A DNA stretch of 64,000 nt from Pseudoxanthomonas sp. GM95 (GCF_900109775.1 NZ_FOAX01000003.1:496001-560000), one strand, 5' to 3'; shown: positions 8,469-18,396, counted from the first letter of the stretch. A program made the numbers and translations. The notes: generated from the letters alone by a model not told the origin.

Positions 8469-8493
8469 GAGGCCCGCCATGCGGGCCTCGCTT
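8469..8493 (+). terminator. Rho-independent terminator after the lipoprotein gene
   Basis: A perfect 9-bp stem GAGGCCCGC/GCGGGCCTC with a 3-base loop, 12 bases past the stop codon, followed by GCTTT. The short T-run makes it a moderate terminator. Confidence 0.65.
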
Positions 8494-8723
8494 TGATGGA
8501 CGACGCGACACGCATCGCGCACGCCATGGAATTCCCGCTTGGGTGGGGATAACGCATCGACAGGAACGCCGTCCCGGCGACGGCCGTGCGCCACGGATGG
8601 GCGGGTCTGCGCCGCGCACGGCGCGCTGACTTCACCGCACCGCGCTGCACGCGCCACGGCATGGAAGCGTGCGGTGCCGGGCCAAGCTGGCTATGGTGGC
8701 GCCCTGATCAAGAAGACGTGCCC

Positions 8724-8978
8724 ATGAAGCGACAGTACGACCCACCGTTGACCACCAACACGCAGGACCCGCGCTATCGCGTGGACAAGGCGGTCGCCGG
8801 TGCCCAGCAACGGCTGGACGCGGCCATCGACGCCAAGCGCCACCACACCAACCAGAACCTGGCGCACGAAGTCATCAAGGAAGCCCGCGAAGCCCTCAAG
8901 CGCGCCGAGCACGCTCGCGTACTGAAGCTCAAGGAACTGGCGCAGAAGGCGGCGGAGATGCGGGCCGCGGGGAAGTAA
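8724..8978 (+). CDS. Small charged helical protein, unknown
   Basis: An 84-residue hydrophilic protein (start MKRQYDPP). From about residue 24 to the end it is almost entirely predicted helix, with alternating Lys/Arg, Glu and Ala (ALKRAEHARVLKLKELAQKAAEM), so a coiled coil or nucleic-acid-associated helix is plausible. No upstream frame extension is convincing. It stands alone between the lipoprotein and the convergent recD. Function unknown. Confidence 0.55.
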   Translation: MKRQYDPPLTTNTQDPRYRVDKAVAGAQQRLDAAIDAKRHHTNQNLAHEVIKEAREALKRAEHARVLKLKELAQKAAEMRAAGK

Positions 8979-9120
8979 TGCGGTTGCGCGCATCCGGCGC
9001 GCGAGCGGGACTGATGATCTGAAAGCAACGTCGCTGGGTCCCCGCGTTTGCGGGGATGACGGCGGTTGGCCCGATGGCGCTGGATAGCCCCTGCGGCCTG
9101 TCGACAAGCGCTGCCCGTCT

Positions 9121-11019
9121 TTAGAACAGCGCGCCCTGGACGGGTGTCATCGCTTCTGGAAGCGGGTCTGCAGTGGGGGAACGATCGCGTTCTCCCAACC
9201 GCCAGGCCAAGCCCGACATGCGCACGGCGTGGCGCGCGAGCGCATCGCGCAGCACCTGCGCGTTGCCGGCCACGTGCAGGCGCGTGCGGGCGCGGGTGAG
9301 GGCGGTGTAGACCAGCTCGCGCGACAGCACGCGGCTGTCATTGCGCGGTAGCTGCAGCCAGACCTCGTCGAACTCGGACCCTTGCGCCTTGTGCACGGTC
9401 ATGGCGAAGGCGCTCTCGTGCGCGGGCAGCGCGGAGGGATGGAACGGGCGCACGCCGCCGTCCTCGCCTCCGGCAAACCAGGCCATCAGCGCGCCGCTTC
9501 CATCGCGCAAACAAATGCCGATGTCGCCGTTGAACAGGCGATGGCGGTAGCTGTTTTCCGTCACCAGCAGCAGGCGGCCGTGGAAGTAGCTGGGCGCGCT
9601 GCCGATGCGGCGACCGGACAGCAGCTCCTCGATGCGGGCGTTCAAGCCGCGCGCGCCCTGCGGGCCTTCGCGCACGGCGGTGAGCAGGCGCAGGCGTTGG
9701 GCCGATTGCAGGGCGGTGGCCGGATCGGGCGCATCGGCCAGCGCGCGCCAATGCGCGAGGAACAGCGCCCGCTGCGTTTCCAGCGGATCCAGCACGTCCT
9801 CGTGGAAGTGGACGCCGCGCAAGGTGTCGCCGCGCAGCAGCGACAGCGCGCGCTCGGCATCGCCCTCGCGCGTGGCCACGGCCAGCGGCGCCAGGTCGAA
9901 ATCCGCATCCTGGCGATAGCCGCGCAGCAGCTGCACGCGGTGGCCGTGCAGGCCGCCGGCGTGATCGGCCATCGGTACGGCGTCACCCAACAACGGCTGC
10001 AACGCACGCGCATCGTCGGCGGACAGCGCATCGCCGGGGCCAGCCGCGGCCAGGATCGCGGCGAGCACGTCGCCAGCTTCCACCGAGGGCAACTGGTCCG
10101 GATCGCCCAGCAGGATCAGCTGGGTGCCATCGGCCACGGCTTCGACCAGCTTGCACATCAGTGGCAGGTCGACCATCGAGGCCTCGTCCACCACGATCAC
10201 GTTGAACGGCAGCGGGTTATCGGCGGTGTGGCGGAAGGTGGGCGCATCGGGAATGGTGCCCAGCAGGCGATGCAGGGTGCTGGCGCTGTCGGGCAGCGCC
10301 TCGCACAGCGCCGCGTCTACGCCGCTGGCGACGATGGCCGCGGCGGCCTTGCGCAGGCTTTCGGCCATGCGCTCGGCGGCGCGGCCGGTGGGCGCGGCCA
10401 GCGCGATGCGCGGCAAGACGATGCCGGCGCGCTGCGCCTGGGCGATGCGCAGCACCAGCAGGCGCGTGATCGTGGTGGTCTTGCCGGTGCCGGGACCGCC
10501 GGTGACCAGCAGCAACGCGCGCCGCAAGGCCAGGGCGGCCGCACGCGCCTGGCGGTCTTCGCCACTGCGCGCGTGGGGGAACAGCAAGGCGAACACCTCG
10601 GCCACGTCCGCCGTGCCGCCCGCGTGCAGCGGCTGCGCGGCGATGTGCTGCAGCTGCATGGCCAGGCGGCGTTCGTACTCGCGATAGCGGCGCAGGTAGA
10701 GCAGGCCGTGCTCGCTCACCAGCGGCGTGGTGGTGTCCGAGACATCCTGCGCGGCGCCGGGTTGGGCGACCCAGCGTGAACCGGCGATGGCGGTTTGCCA
10801 CTGCGCGGCGCCGGGCCAGGCCATCTGCGCCTCGGTGAGCAACTGCGGACGCGCCGGATCGAAACCGGCATGGCCTTGCGCGACGGCCAGCGAAGCCAGC
10901 GCGGCCGCGGCCAGCACCTCATCGGGCGTATCGGGATCGAGCCGGCGCAGGCTCTGGGCGAAGGCGTGATCCAGCGTGCGCAGGACGCCGGCACGCATGA
11001 GGTCGTTGAGGAGGCTCAT
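9121..11019 (-). CDS. recD: Exodeoxyribonuclease V alpha subunit RecD
   Basis: A 632-residue superfamily-1B helicase, the fast 5'-3' motor of the RecBCD complex that processes double-strand breaks for recombination and degrades linear foreign DNA. Walker A is VTGGPGTGKTTT (about residues 177-188). Helicase motif II is VVDEASMVD and a late motif contains FAMTVHKAQGSEFDEVWL. The start at MSLLNDLM was chosen because upstream residues are low complexity. Length is close to E. coli RecD (608). It is the last gene of recC-recB-recD but is separated from recB by a 292-base repeat-containing gap. Confidence 0.95.
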   Translation of the reverse strand: MSLLNDLMRAGVLRTLDHAFAQSLRRLDPDTPDEVLAAAALASLAVAQGHAGFDPARPQLLTEAQMAWPGAAQWQTAIAGSRWVAQPGAAQDVSDTTTPLVSEHGLLYLRRYREYERRLAMQLQHIAAQPLHAGGTADVAEVFALLFPHARSGEDRQARAAALALRRALLLVTGGPGTGKTTTITRLLVLRIAQAQRAGIVLPRIALAAPTGRAAERMAESLRKAAAAIVASGVDAALCEALPDSASTLHRLLGTIPDAPTFRHTADNPLPFNVIVVDEASMVDLPLMCKLVEAVADGTQLILLGDPDQLPSVEAGDVLAAILAAAGPGDALSADDARALQPLLGDAVPMADHAGGLHGHRVQLLRGYRQDADFDLAPLAVATREGDAERALSLLRGDTLRGVHFHEDVLDPLETQRALFLAHWRALADAPDPATALQSAQRLRLLTAVREGPQGARGLNARIEELLSGRRIGSAPSYFHGRLLLVTENSYRHRLFNGDIGICLRDGSGALMAWFAGGEDGGVRPFHPSALPAHESAFAMTVHKAQGSEFDEVWLQLPRNDSRVLSRELVYTALTRARTRLHVAGNAQVLRDALARHAVRMSGLAWRLGERDRSPTADPLPEAMTPVQGALF

Positions 11020-11133
11020 GCGGTTTGATCCTGCGTGGAAGGCGCCGCCATCCACCGCCCTTCAAGCGTCGGTGCGGAACGCAGCGCTTTGCCGTTCTCC
11101 CTCCGGGGGAAGGTGCCCGAAGGGCGGATGGGC

Positions 11134-11237
11134 TCGAGGTCACGGCGAGTGACCGAGGGGGCGAAGCCAAGCGATATCAGGTTGCGCGAGGCTTCGCCCC
11201 AACCCTCACCCCTCTCAGTCACTCGCCGCGACTTCGA
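11134..11237. repeat. Degenerate inverted-repeat element between recB and recD
   Basis: Two 20-base arms (11134-11153 and 11218-11237) are inverted copies matching at 18 of 20 positions. Around them lie further mirrored tracts such as CTCTCCCGGTGGGAGAG. This repeat-rich, non-coding segment fills most of the recB-recD gap and looks like a family-typical intergenic palindromic repeat rather than a gene. It interrupts an otherwise overlapping operon and could form a hairpin that tunes recD expression. Confidence 0.6.
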
Positions 11238-11311
11238 GCTCTCCCGGTGGGAGAGGGGCTTAAGCGGCAACGCGAGATACCTTGCGCGTACTGACATTTG
11301 CAAGTTACTGC

Positions 11312-14300
11312 TCATGCTGCCTCCGCCGTATGGCCGGCAAACAACGCATCCAGCGCGTCGATCAGTTCGGGCGCGAACGCCTGCGCATGCACGCCGGGTG
11401 ACGCTTCGCGCGTCGCATCCAGCCCGCGACAGAACAGGTAGCGGATGCCGCCGAAATCGCGCGCGTAGTCGTAGTCGGGCAGGCGGAAACGCAGCCAGCG
11501 GTGCAGGGCCAGGGTGTAGATCAGCGCCTGCAGGTCGTACTCGCTGTGGGCCATCGCCCGCTGCAGCGCGGCGCCGTCATAGGCGGGCAGGCGATTGGAT
11601 TTGTAGTCCAGCACGTACCAGCGCCCGTTATGGCAGTAGGTCAAATCGATCAGGCCGGTCATCAGGCCTTCCAGCTCGCGGCGCAGGCCGAAGCTGTGGC
11701 GTTCGCGCACCACGCCGTGCGCGTGCAGCAGGCGCAGCAGCGCCTCGACCGCGGTGGGCTGCAGGGCGAACTGGAACTCGATTTCCGGCCGGCGATCTTG
11801 TTCCGGCACATCGCACAGGCGCACGCCCTCGGGCAGTGCGACGGTGAGCGTCTGGCCGATCAGCGTGGTGAGCACGGTGAGGCCGTCCTCGAGTTCGTCT
11901 GCGGCATAACCGCCGGCGCGCAACGCGCTTTCGATCACCGGCACCTCGGCTGGCGGCGCGGCATCGCCGGCCTGCCAGTGCCGCCACAGCGCAAAGTCGC
12001 TGCGCTCCAGCGCGTCATGCATCACCACGCCGAAGCGGTTGCCGGCAAAGCGCGGATCGAACACTTCCGTCGGCTGCGGTGCATCGGCATCGGCTTCACC
12101 GGCAGGCTCGTCGTTGCCGCCCGCCGCGGCGAGCGTGGTGGTGCTGGCGGCCGATTCGGCGCCGCTGTCGGCGTTGGCCAGCTGGGTGAAGCTATAGACC
12201 CACCAGTCGTGTGAGAGCGTGCGTGCGACGCTTCGCGCCTGCGATGGCGCGGCTTCAGCCTCGGGCGACAACCACGCCGGTTGCGTCGGCATCGCGCCGG
12301 CTTCGACCACGATGCCGGGCTGTGCGGCCAGCGTATCGAGGTCCTCCACCATCGACGCCAGCGCGGTCTGCTTGGCGTTGTAGAAGTGGCCAGTGGCGAT
12401 CCACAGCGCGTGTTCGGCGCGGGTCAGGCCGACATAGAGCAGGCGCGCGTCTTCGGCACGTTGTGCGTCGATCCACTGCGCGCGCGCGGCGGTCCAGCCG
12501 GAGGTGTCGGGCTGCAGCTTCCAGTGCAGGACGCGCGTGCGTGCCGCGTCCTGCACGACGCAGGCGTTGCCCGGATCGGGCGCCTTGCCGCCGATACCCA
12601 CGAACGGCAGGAACACCAGCGGGTATTCCAGGCCCTTGGACTTGTGCAGGGTGACGATCTGCACGCGGCGCGCATCGGACTCCAGGCGCAGCAGCTGGGC
12701 TTCGTCGTCGCTGTCGGCCTCGTTGATCTGCTGGCCGAGCCAGTCGACCAGGCCATGCAGGCCGAGCGCGCGTGCCTGCGCGTGCTGCAGCAGTTCGCCC
12801 AGCTGCAGGTAGTTGGTCAGGCGTCGCTCGCCATCGAGCAGGCCCAGCAGGCGCTCGGCCTGCGCCGCGCACAGGTCGCTGACCAGGGCGAGCGGACCGC
12901 CGCGCTGCACGCGTTCGCGCCAGTCCAGCGCCTGCAGCTGCCAGGCGCGATGCGCGTCGCCATCGGCTTCCAGCGCGGCGATGCCGCTGGCATCCACGCC
13001 CAGCAGCACGGTCGCCAATGCGGCGCGCAGGCGGCCATCGTCGGCGGTGTGCAGCAGGGCCAGCAGCAGGGTGAGCAGTTCGTGCGCCTCGGGCGTGGCG
13101 AACAGGCTCTGCTTGCCCGCGGCCACGGCGGGAATGCCGACCGCCGCCAGGGCCTGCTGGATGCGCGTGGCCTCGCCGTGCTTGCGCACCAGCACCGCGA
13201 TATCGCCCGGCTGGATCGGCTTGCCGTTGCGCAGCGCGCGCCCGGCGCGGGCGTCGGTCAGCACCGCATGGATCGCCTGCACACAGGCCGCGGTGGCCAG
13301 CGTGCGCGAATCGCCGGCACTCCACGGCTTCTGCTTGCCCTTGTCGTCCAGCGGCGGCGCGGGCGCCTGCCACAGCGTCAAGGCGGGTGCGGGCGCGCCA
13401 TCGCGCAGGTAGTCGGCATCGACACGCTGGGTGCCGGGCGCAACGTGATGGAAGTGGATGCCGGCTTCAATGAAGGCGCCCTCGCCGGCCTGCGTGTACA
13501 GCGCTTCGATCGCCGACAGCACGCTGGGACGCGAGCGGAAGTTGCGGTCCAGCGGTGGCGCCGGCTCGGCCAAGCTGGCCGCGGCCAGGTAGGTCTGCAC
13601 ATCGCCGCCGCGGAAGCCGTAGATGGCCTGCTTGGGATCGCCGATCAGGAACAGCGCCGGCGGCAACGCCAGCGCACGCGTGACCTCGGCATCGCCGAAC
13701 ACGGTGTGGAAGATGCTCCACTGGCGCGGATCGGTGTCCTGGAATTCGTCGACCAGCGCGATCGCGTACTGCGCGCGCAGGCGCTGTACCAGCGCGGTGG
13801 CGTGCGGGCCTTCCAGCGCGTTGGCCACGCCGTCGATGAGGTCGTCGTAGGTCTGTACGCGGCGCTGCTGCTTGAGCAAGGCCAGGCGCGTGCGCGCGTC
13901 GTCGCGGATGCGATGCAGCAGGCGCACGCGCTCGGCTTCGCGCGCCACCTGCACATCGGCCAGGGCAGTCAGGTACAGCGCGATCACCTCGCACAGTGGC
14001 GAGGTCGGCGTGCGGCCGGCGTGCTTGACGCTGGTCTTGGCCTGCAGCGCATCGGCGGTGAGCGCGGCCAGGCGCGGGCTAAGTGGCGCGGACCAGCGCT
14101 GCGCCGCGCACCAGTGATGCAGCTCCATCCACAGCGGCTGCAGCCAGCTGGCCTTGTAGCTGCCGCCGTGCAGCACCTTGGCTTCGACGGCAGCGAGCAG
14201 ATCGGCGAGGAAGGTCTCGCCATGCGCGGCGAAGGTCTCGGCCAGCGCGCGCGCGGCGGTGTGCAGCGCGGCCTCGGGATCGTCGCCGGCGTCGCGCGGT

Positions 14301-15049
14301 GTCGGCGCGGGCAGCAGCCGTGGCGGGGCGAACAGCTTGGACAGGTCGCGCGACAGCGCCTGCGGGCCCTCCTTCCACAGGCCGAGCAAGGCCTGCGCGT
14401 CACCCGGTTCGGCCGCATGCACGCGCCACAGGTCGGCGGCCAGTTCATCGCGCAGTTCGCGATCGCTGGCCAGCAGCTCGGGCGGGGCGAAGGTCTGGCC
14501 GGATTCCAGCGCGTGCTCACGCAGCACGCGCGCGCAGAAGCCGTGAATGGTGAAGATCGCGGCCAGATCGATTTCGTCGGCGGCCTGCTGCAGGCGCCGC
14601 TGCACGGATTGCGCGGACTCGCCGGTCGCATCCAGATGCGCGGCGATGATCGCGCGGCTCAGGGCGAGATCGGGGGCTTCGTCGGGTGGAGCCTGCTCTT
14701 GTGGGAGCTGCTTCAGCGAGGAGCTTTCTTCAAGGTCTGGCTGATCCTGGGGAGCCGACCCATCTGCAACATCACCAGCCAGGCCCATCGCTGCTGAAGC
14801 AGCTCCCACAGGGGCGACAGGCACGACGGTTGCGGCCAGGATCAGGCGCTCGCGGATGCGCTTGCGCAGTTCCTGCGTGGCCGCCTCGGTGAAGGTGACG
14901 GCCAGGATCTGGCCGATGCGCAGGCGCTGCTCCACCACCAACCGCGTCACCAGCGTGGCCAGGGTGAAGGTCTTGCCGGTGCCGGCGGACGCCTCGATGA
15001 GGCGCGTACCGGTGAGTGGCAGGGTCAGGTAGGGATCCACGCTGCTCAT
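11312..15049 (-). CDS. recB: Exodeoxyribonuclease V beta subunit RecB
   Basis: A 1245-residue helicase-nuclease of RecBCD (3'-5' motor plus Chi-regulated nuclease). Walker A is EASAGTGKTFT (about residues 19-29), Walker B is LVDEFQDTDP, and the C-terminal PD-(D/E)XK nuclease motif is GLIDLTYCHNGRWYVLDYKSN. ATG 15049 overlaps the recC stop as ATGA. Oddity: about residues 80-117 (APVGAASAAMGLAGD through SLKQLPQ) are encoded by a 111-bp repeat element with perfect 18-bp terminal inverted repeats. The element lies in a loop of domain 1A that varies between species, and the frame is preserved, so the protein is probably functional. Confidence 0.95.
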   Translation of the reverse strand: MSSVDPYLTLPLTGTRLIEASAGTGKTFTLATLVTRLVVEQRLRIGQILAVTFTEAATQELRKRIRERLILAATVVPVAPVGAASAAMGLAGDVADGSAPQDQPDLEESSSLKQLPQEQAPPDEAPDLALSRAIIAAHLDATGESAQSVQRRLQQAADEIDLAAIFTIHGFCARVLREHALESGQTFAPPELLASDRELRDELAADLWRVHAAEPGDAQALLGLWKEGPQALSRDLSKLFAPPRLLPAPTPRDAGDDPEAALHTAARALAETFAAHGETFLADLLAAVEAKVLHGGSYKASWLQPLWMELHHWCAAQRWSAPLSPRLAALTADALQAKTSVKHAGRTPTSPLCEVIALYLTALADVQVAREAERVRLLHRIRDDARTRLALLKQQRRVQTYDDLIDGVANALEGPHATALVQRLRAQYAIALVDEFQDTDPRQWSIFHTVFGDAEVTRALALPPALFLIGDPKQAIYGFRGGDVQTYLAAASLAEPAPPLDRNFRSRPSVLSAIEALYTQAGEGAFIEAGIHFHHVAPGTQRVDADYLRDGAPAPALTLWQAPAPPLDDKGKQKPWSAGDSRTLATAACVQAIHAVLTDARAGRALRNGKPIQPGDIAVLVRKHGEATRIQQALAAVGIPAVAAGKQSLFATPEAHELLTLLLALLHTADDGRLRAALATVLLGVDASGIAALEADGDAHRAWQLQALDWRERVQRGGPLALVSDLCAAQAERLLGLLDGERRLTNYLQLGELLQHAQARALGLHGLVDWLGQQINEADSDDEAQLLRLESDARRVQIVTLHKSKGLEYPLVFLPFVGIGGKAPDPGNACVVQDAARTRVLHWKLQPDTSGWTAARAQWIDAQRAEDARLLYVGLTRAEHALWIATGHFYNAKQTALASMVEDLDTLAAQPGIVVEAGAMPTQPAWLSPEAEAAPSQARSVARTLSHDWWVYSFTQLANADSGAESAASTTTLAAAGGNDEPAGEADADAPQPTEVFDPRFAGNRFGVVMHDALERSDFALWRHWQAGDAAPPAEVPVIESALRAGGYAADELEDGLTVLTTLIGQTLTVALPEGVRLCDVPEQDRRPEIEFQFALQPTAVEALLRLLHAHGVVRERHSFGLRRELEGLMTGLIDLTYCHNGRWYVLDYKSNRLPAYDGAALQRAMAHSEYDLQALIYTLALHRWLRFRLPDYDYARDFGGIRYLFCRGLDATREASPGVHAQAFAPELIDALDALFAGHTAEAA
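14700..14810. repeat. 111-bp inverted-repeat element inside recB
   Basis: Terminal arms TGTGGGAGCTGCTTCAGC (14700-14717) and its exact reverse complement (14793-14810) bound an internal 75 bases. The length, 111 bp, equals 37 codons and keeps the recB frame open. Related arms occur at 27857-27926 and 62890-62965 in intergenic DNA. This is a MITE-like or REP-like element that has become coding. Confidence 0.75.
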
Positions 15050-18000
15050 ACCTCGGCCTCCGCTTCGTTGGCTTCGGTGTCGAAGCGGCGGTCGTCGTCG
15101 AAGCCGGCGTGGATGACGCCATCGACCACGGCGCGGTAGACATCGAAGCTGGTGTTGGCGAACTGAACCAGCAGGGCGCGGTCGGCGAAGGGATCGCGGC
15201 CGCGCAGGGCCAGCTGGAAGCTCTCCGCGTTGCCTTCGCCCCAGGCGCGCTCGCTGCCGCGCCAGCGGGCGGCGGCAGCTTTGGTCGCCTTGTCGGCGTC
15301 GGGCGCGATGAAGTATTCCCACCCGCTGTACGGGCCGAACGGCAGCGGTGCCTGCAGGCCGGCCTTGCGCAGCTGCAGCAGGTGGCGCAGCACGGCGCGA
15401 GCGGCGTCTTGTTGCAGCGGGGCGCGCTCGAACGGGCCGATGCCGGCTTCGCCGCCGTCGTGGAAACGCGCCTGCGTCAGCGGCAGGCCGGCGGCGCTGG
15501 CCAGCAGCCAGTCCAGGCCCTGGCGGATCGCGGCCGGGCCGTTGAGCGCGCCGAAACGCAACTGCGCCTGGCCGCGCGGGTACAGACCGGCCAGGCGCCC
15601 GTGCAGGCGCACGCCATCCAGTTCCACCTCGACCAGCTGCGGGGTCGCTTCGGCCCCGCCGCGCCAGGCCGTCAACGCCTCGGCATACGGCCGCGTGGCA
15701 TCGACCAGCGCGTCCAGCTCGCGCCGTCCCAGCGGGCCGGACGGCAGCAGCGCACGCGCACGTAGTTTTTCGTACAGGCCGGTCTCGTGGCCAGCAAGCA
15801 ACGCGTCGAAGACCGCGGTTTGCAGCTGCAGCTTTTCCAGCCCGCCGCCGGCCATCAGCAGCGGCTCGATGTCCTGACTGGTTTCGGCTTCCTCGGCCAG
15901 GCGCAGGTCCAGGCGCTGGCGCAGGAACTGCGCGGCCGGCGCGGTGAGGAAACGGCGCAGCTCGTCGAGCGAGAGGTCGCTCTCAACGTCCTCCAACACT
16001 GGCAGTGCGTGTTCGAACCACGGCTTGAGCGCGGTGCGATGCCCGCCGATACGGCCGGCGGCCGGCTGCCACTGGCCGCGATAGCTGAAGCGGCGCGGAT
16101 CGCCATCGGCGCCGAACGCGGCCGGCGCGAACGGCTGCAGCGCATGGCGCACGGTCATCGCCTCGGCGGCCTGCTTCGGCATCGCGTGATAGTCGGCGGC
16201 GGCGGCGATGAGTTCGGTCACCAGTACCGAGGGTTCGCGCACGCTGCCATCGCGCGGATCGGCGCCGAGATAGCTGAGATAAAACAGGTCCTGCGCCGAG
16301 GCGAACAGCTGCAGGAACAGGAAGCGGTCGTCCTCGCGCGTGGAGCGATCGCCGTGGCGTCGCTTGTCGGTGCCCAGCTCGGCGGTGAGCTGGTTGAGGC
16401 CAGCGGCAGGATCGCGGCGCGGGAAGTCGCCATCGTTCATGCCCAGCAGGCAGATCACGCGGAACGGCAGCAGGCGCATCGGCACCATGCGGCCGACGCT
16501 GATGCCGCCGGTGAGCAGCGGCGCGCGGGTGTCGGCTTCGGCCAGCACGCCGGCGAAGTGCGAACGCACCACCTCGGCCGGCAGCGGCGCATCGAAACCG
16601 GCGTGCTGCGCGGCGGTGGCGAATTCGTCGATCAGCTTGCGCAGCCGATCCAGCGCGCGTTGCGTGGTCTGCGCCGACGGCGCCTGCGGCAGCAATGCAT
16701 CGAGCAGGGCCAGCAGGCGCTCGCGCCAGGCCTGCGGCGGCAAGGCTTCGCCCAGGGCCTGCTGCGCACGCGAGAGCACGCGCAGCAGGCGGATCAAGGC
16801 ATCCAGCGCCGACAGCGCGCCGCCTTCCAGCTGCGGCCACGGCGCGACGCCTTCGATGTCGTCCTGCGCGCCGCTGGCGTAGCCCAGCAGCAGGCGGTCC
16901 AGCGCGAACTGCCAGGTGTAGGCGTCGTCGCGCGGCGCGGCGTGCTGCTGGCGGTGGTCGGCATTCAGGCCCCAGCGCGCGCCGGCGTGCTGAAGCCAGC
17001 CGTGCAGGCGCTCGAACGCCGCCGCATCCAAGCCGGCAGCTTCGGCCAGCGGCGGGCTGGCCAGCAGGTCCAGGGTTTCGTTCAAGCCGAAGCGCGACAC
17101 CGGCAGGCCGAGCAGGCGCACGAACACCTCCGCCAGCGGCTCGCCGGCCAGCGGACTGGTATCGGCCAGCGCGTAAGGAATGCGGTCGTCCTGGCCGCGG
17201 CCGCCGAACACCGCTTCCAGATACGGCACGTAGGGATCGATATCCGGCGCCAGCACCGCGATCTCGCGCGGCTGCAGCGGCGGATCGAAGCGCGGGTCTT
17301 CCAGCAGGCCGCGCAGCTGGTCGTGCAGCACCTGCAGTTCGCGCAGGCGCGTATGGCAGGCGTGGACCTGCAGGCTGGGATCGTCGCGGTCCAGCGCCTC
17401 GCGCCGCGCGCCGCCGGGCGTGCCACGGCGATGGAACAGATCGGCCTGCAACCGGTGCAGCAGGCGATCGTCGCGGCCGGGACGGGTTTCGGGATCGTCG
17501 TAGGCGGCGATCTCGCCGGAGGGATGCACCACCTCGTAGCTGCCCAGCACCGCCATGAAATCGCGGCCGGCCGCGCCCCAGGCCTGCAGTAGGCGGTTTT
17601 CGTCCGCGGCATCGCCGAACGGCTGGGCGTGGCCTTCGCGCAGCCTGGCGGCCAGGGTCTGCAGGTCACCCCAGTACGACTGGGTCGGCGTGGGCAGGTA
17701 GAAGTGCATCGCGCCCACGCGCGCCTGGGTGGCCAGTACGCGCAGCACGTCGGGCGAGATGTTGAGCGTGGCGAAGGCGAACACGCGTCGCGGCAGGCCG
17801 ACCGGCAGCGCGGCGTGTTCGCCACTGAAGCGATCCAGGTAGTCCTGGATGCGGCGCGCGCGATAGCCGCGCCCGGCCGCCACGTGGCGCCACAGCACGG
17901 CCTGCGGATCGAGCGGGTCCGCCCCGGCCTCCCAACGCAGCAGCCAGTCGCGGCGCCAGGCCTGGTATTTCTCGAACACGCTGGCCAGTTCGCCCGCCAG

Positions 18001-18396
18001 CGCCCACGGCTTGAGCGCATCGTCGTCCGCCAGGTACGCCCGCAGCGCGGCCAGCGGCGGCTGGGCCAGCAGCGCCGGATCGGTCAGTGCTGCGTACAGG
18101 CGCCACTGCAGGGTGGCTGCGTCCAGCTCGTCCTGCACCTTGCCGAGGTTGGCGTCCAGCGCGCGGGCGACGAACTCACCGGGGGTCAGGAACTCCAGGT
18201 TGGCCGCCACGCCGTGTTCGGCCGCCAGCGTGGCCTGCAGCCAGCGGCGCATCGCCACCTGCGGGATCAGCACCACTTCGGGCGTGAGGATCGACTGTCC
18301 CGGCACCGGTTGGCGCAGTTCGGCGGCCAGCAGGCCGGCCAGCACTTCGAGCGAATTGGAGGGATAGAGGCGGAAATCCGGGCGCGCGTCCTGCAT
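15046..18396 (-). CDS. recC: Exodeoxyribonuclease V gamma subunit RecC
   Basis: A 1116-residue RecC, the subunit that splits the DNA strands and scans for Chi in the RecBCD complex. It begins with the family N terminus FRLYPSNSLEVLAGLLA, includes IPQVAMRRWLQ and later ICLLGMNDGDFPRRD and RSTREDDRFLFLQL, all typical of RecC. It is close to E. coli RecC (1122). Start 18396 is chosen because the conserved N terminus follows it directly; upstream in-frame Met codons lack conservation-like sequence. It is first in the operon, its TGA overlaps the recB ATG by four bases, and the promoter should lie in the 222-base gap shared with divergent mlaF. Confidence 0.95.
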   Translation of the reverse strand: MQDARPDFRLYPSNSLEVLAGLLAAELRQPVPGQSILTPEVVLIPQVAMRRWLQATLAAEHGVAANLEFLTPGEFVARALDANLGKVQDELDAATLQWRLYAALTDPALLAQPPLAALRAYLADDDALKPWALAGELASVFEKYQAWRRDWLLRWEAGADPLDPQAVLWRHVAAGRGYRARRIQDYLDRFSGEHAALPVGLPRRVFAFATLNISPDVLRVLATQARVGAMHFYLPTPTQSYWGDLQTLAARLREGHAQPFGDAADENRLLQAWGAAGRDFMAVLGSYEVVHPSGEIAAYDDPETRPGRDDRLLHRLQADLFHRRGTPGGARREALDRDDPSLQVHACHTRLRELQVLHDQLRGLLEDPRFDPPLQPREIAVLAPDIDPYVPYLEAVFGGRGQDDRIPYALADTSPLAGEPLAEVFVRLLGLPVSRFGLNETLDLLASPPLAEAAGLDAAAFERLHGWLQHAGARWGLNADHRQQHAAPRDDAYTWQFALDRLLLGYASGAQDDIEGVAPWPQLEGGALSALDALIRLLRVLSRAQQALGEALPPQAWRERLLALLDALLPQAPSAQTTQRALDRLRKLIDEFATAAQHAGFDAPLPAEVVRSHFAGVLAEADTRAPLLTGGISVGRMVPMRLLPFRVICLLGMNDGDFPRRDPAAGLNQLTAELGTDKRRHGDRSTREDDRFLFLQLFASAQDLFYLSYLGADPRDGSVREPSVLVTELIAAAADYHAMPKQAAEAMTVRHALQPFAPAAFGADGDPRRFSYRGQWQPAAGRIGGHRTALKPWFEHALPVLEDVESDLSLDELRRFLTAPAAQFLRQRLDLRLAEEAETSQDIEPLLMAGGGLEKLQLQTAVFDALLAGHETGLYEKLRARALLPSGPLGRRELDALVDATRPYAEALTAWRGGAEATPQLVEVELDGVRLHGRLAGLYPRGQAQLRFGALNGPAAIRQGLDWLLASAAGLPLTQARFHDGGEAGIGPFERAPLQQDAARAVLRHLLQLRKAGLQAPLPFGPYSGWEYFIAPDADKATKAAAARWRGSERAWGEGNAESFQLALRGRDPFADRALLVQFANTSFDVYRAVVDGVIHAGFDDDRRFDTEANEAEAEV

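Noticed and set aside
8724..8978. Small charged gene as an antitoxin or toxin of a pair.
   Set aside because: No partner gene adjoins it and no family motif is present.
12281..14797. An open frame of 838 codons on the strand opposite recB, with similar ones opposite recC, recD and the 49-53 kb genes.
   Set aside because: Long open antisense frames are expected in this codon-biased GC-rich DNA. The translations are low-complexity Gln/Arg/Gly/Ala sequence with no motif, while the opposite strand encodes well-conserved proteins.
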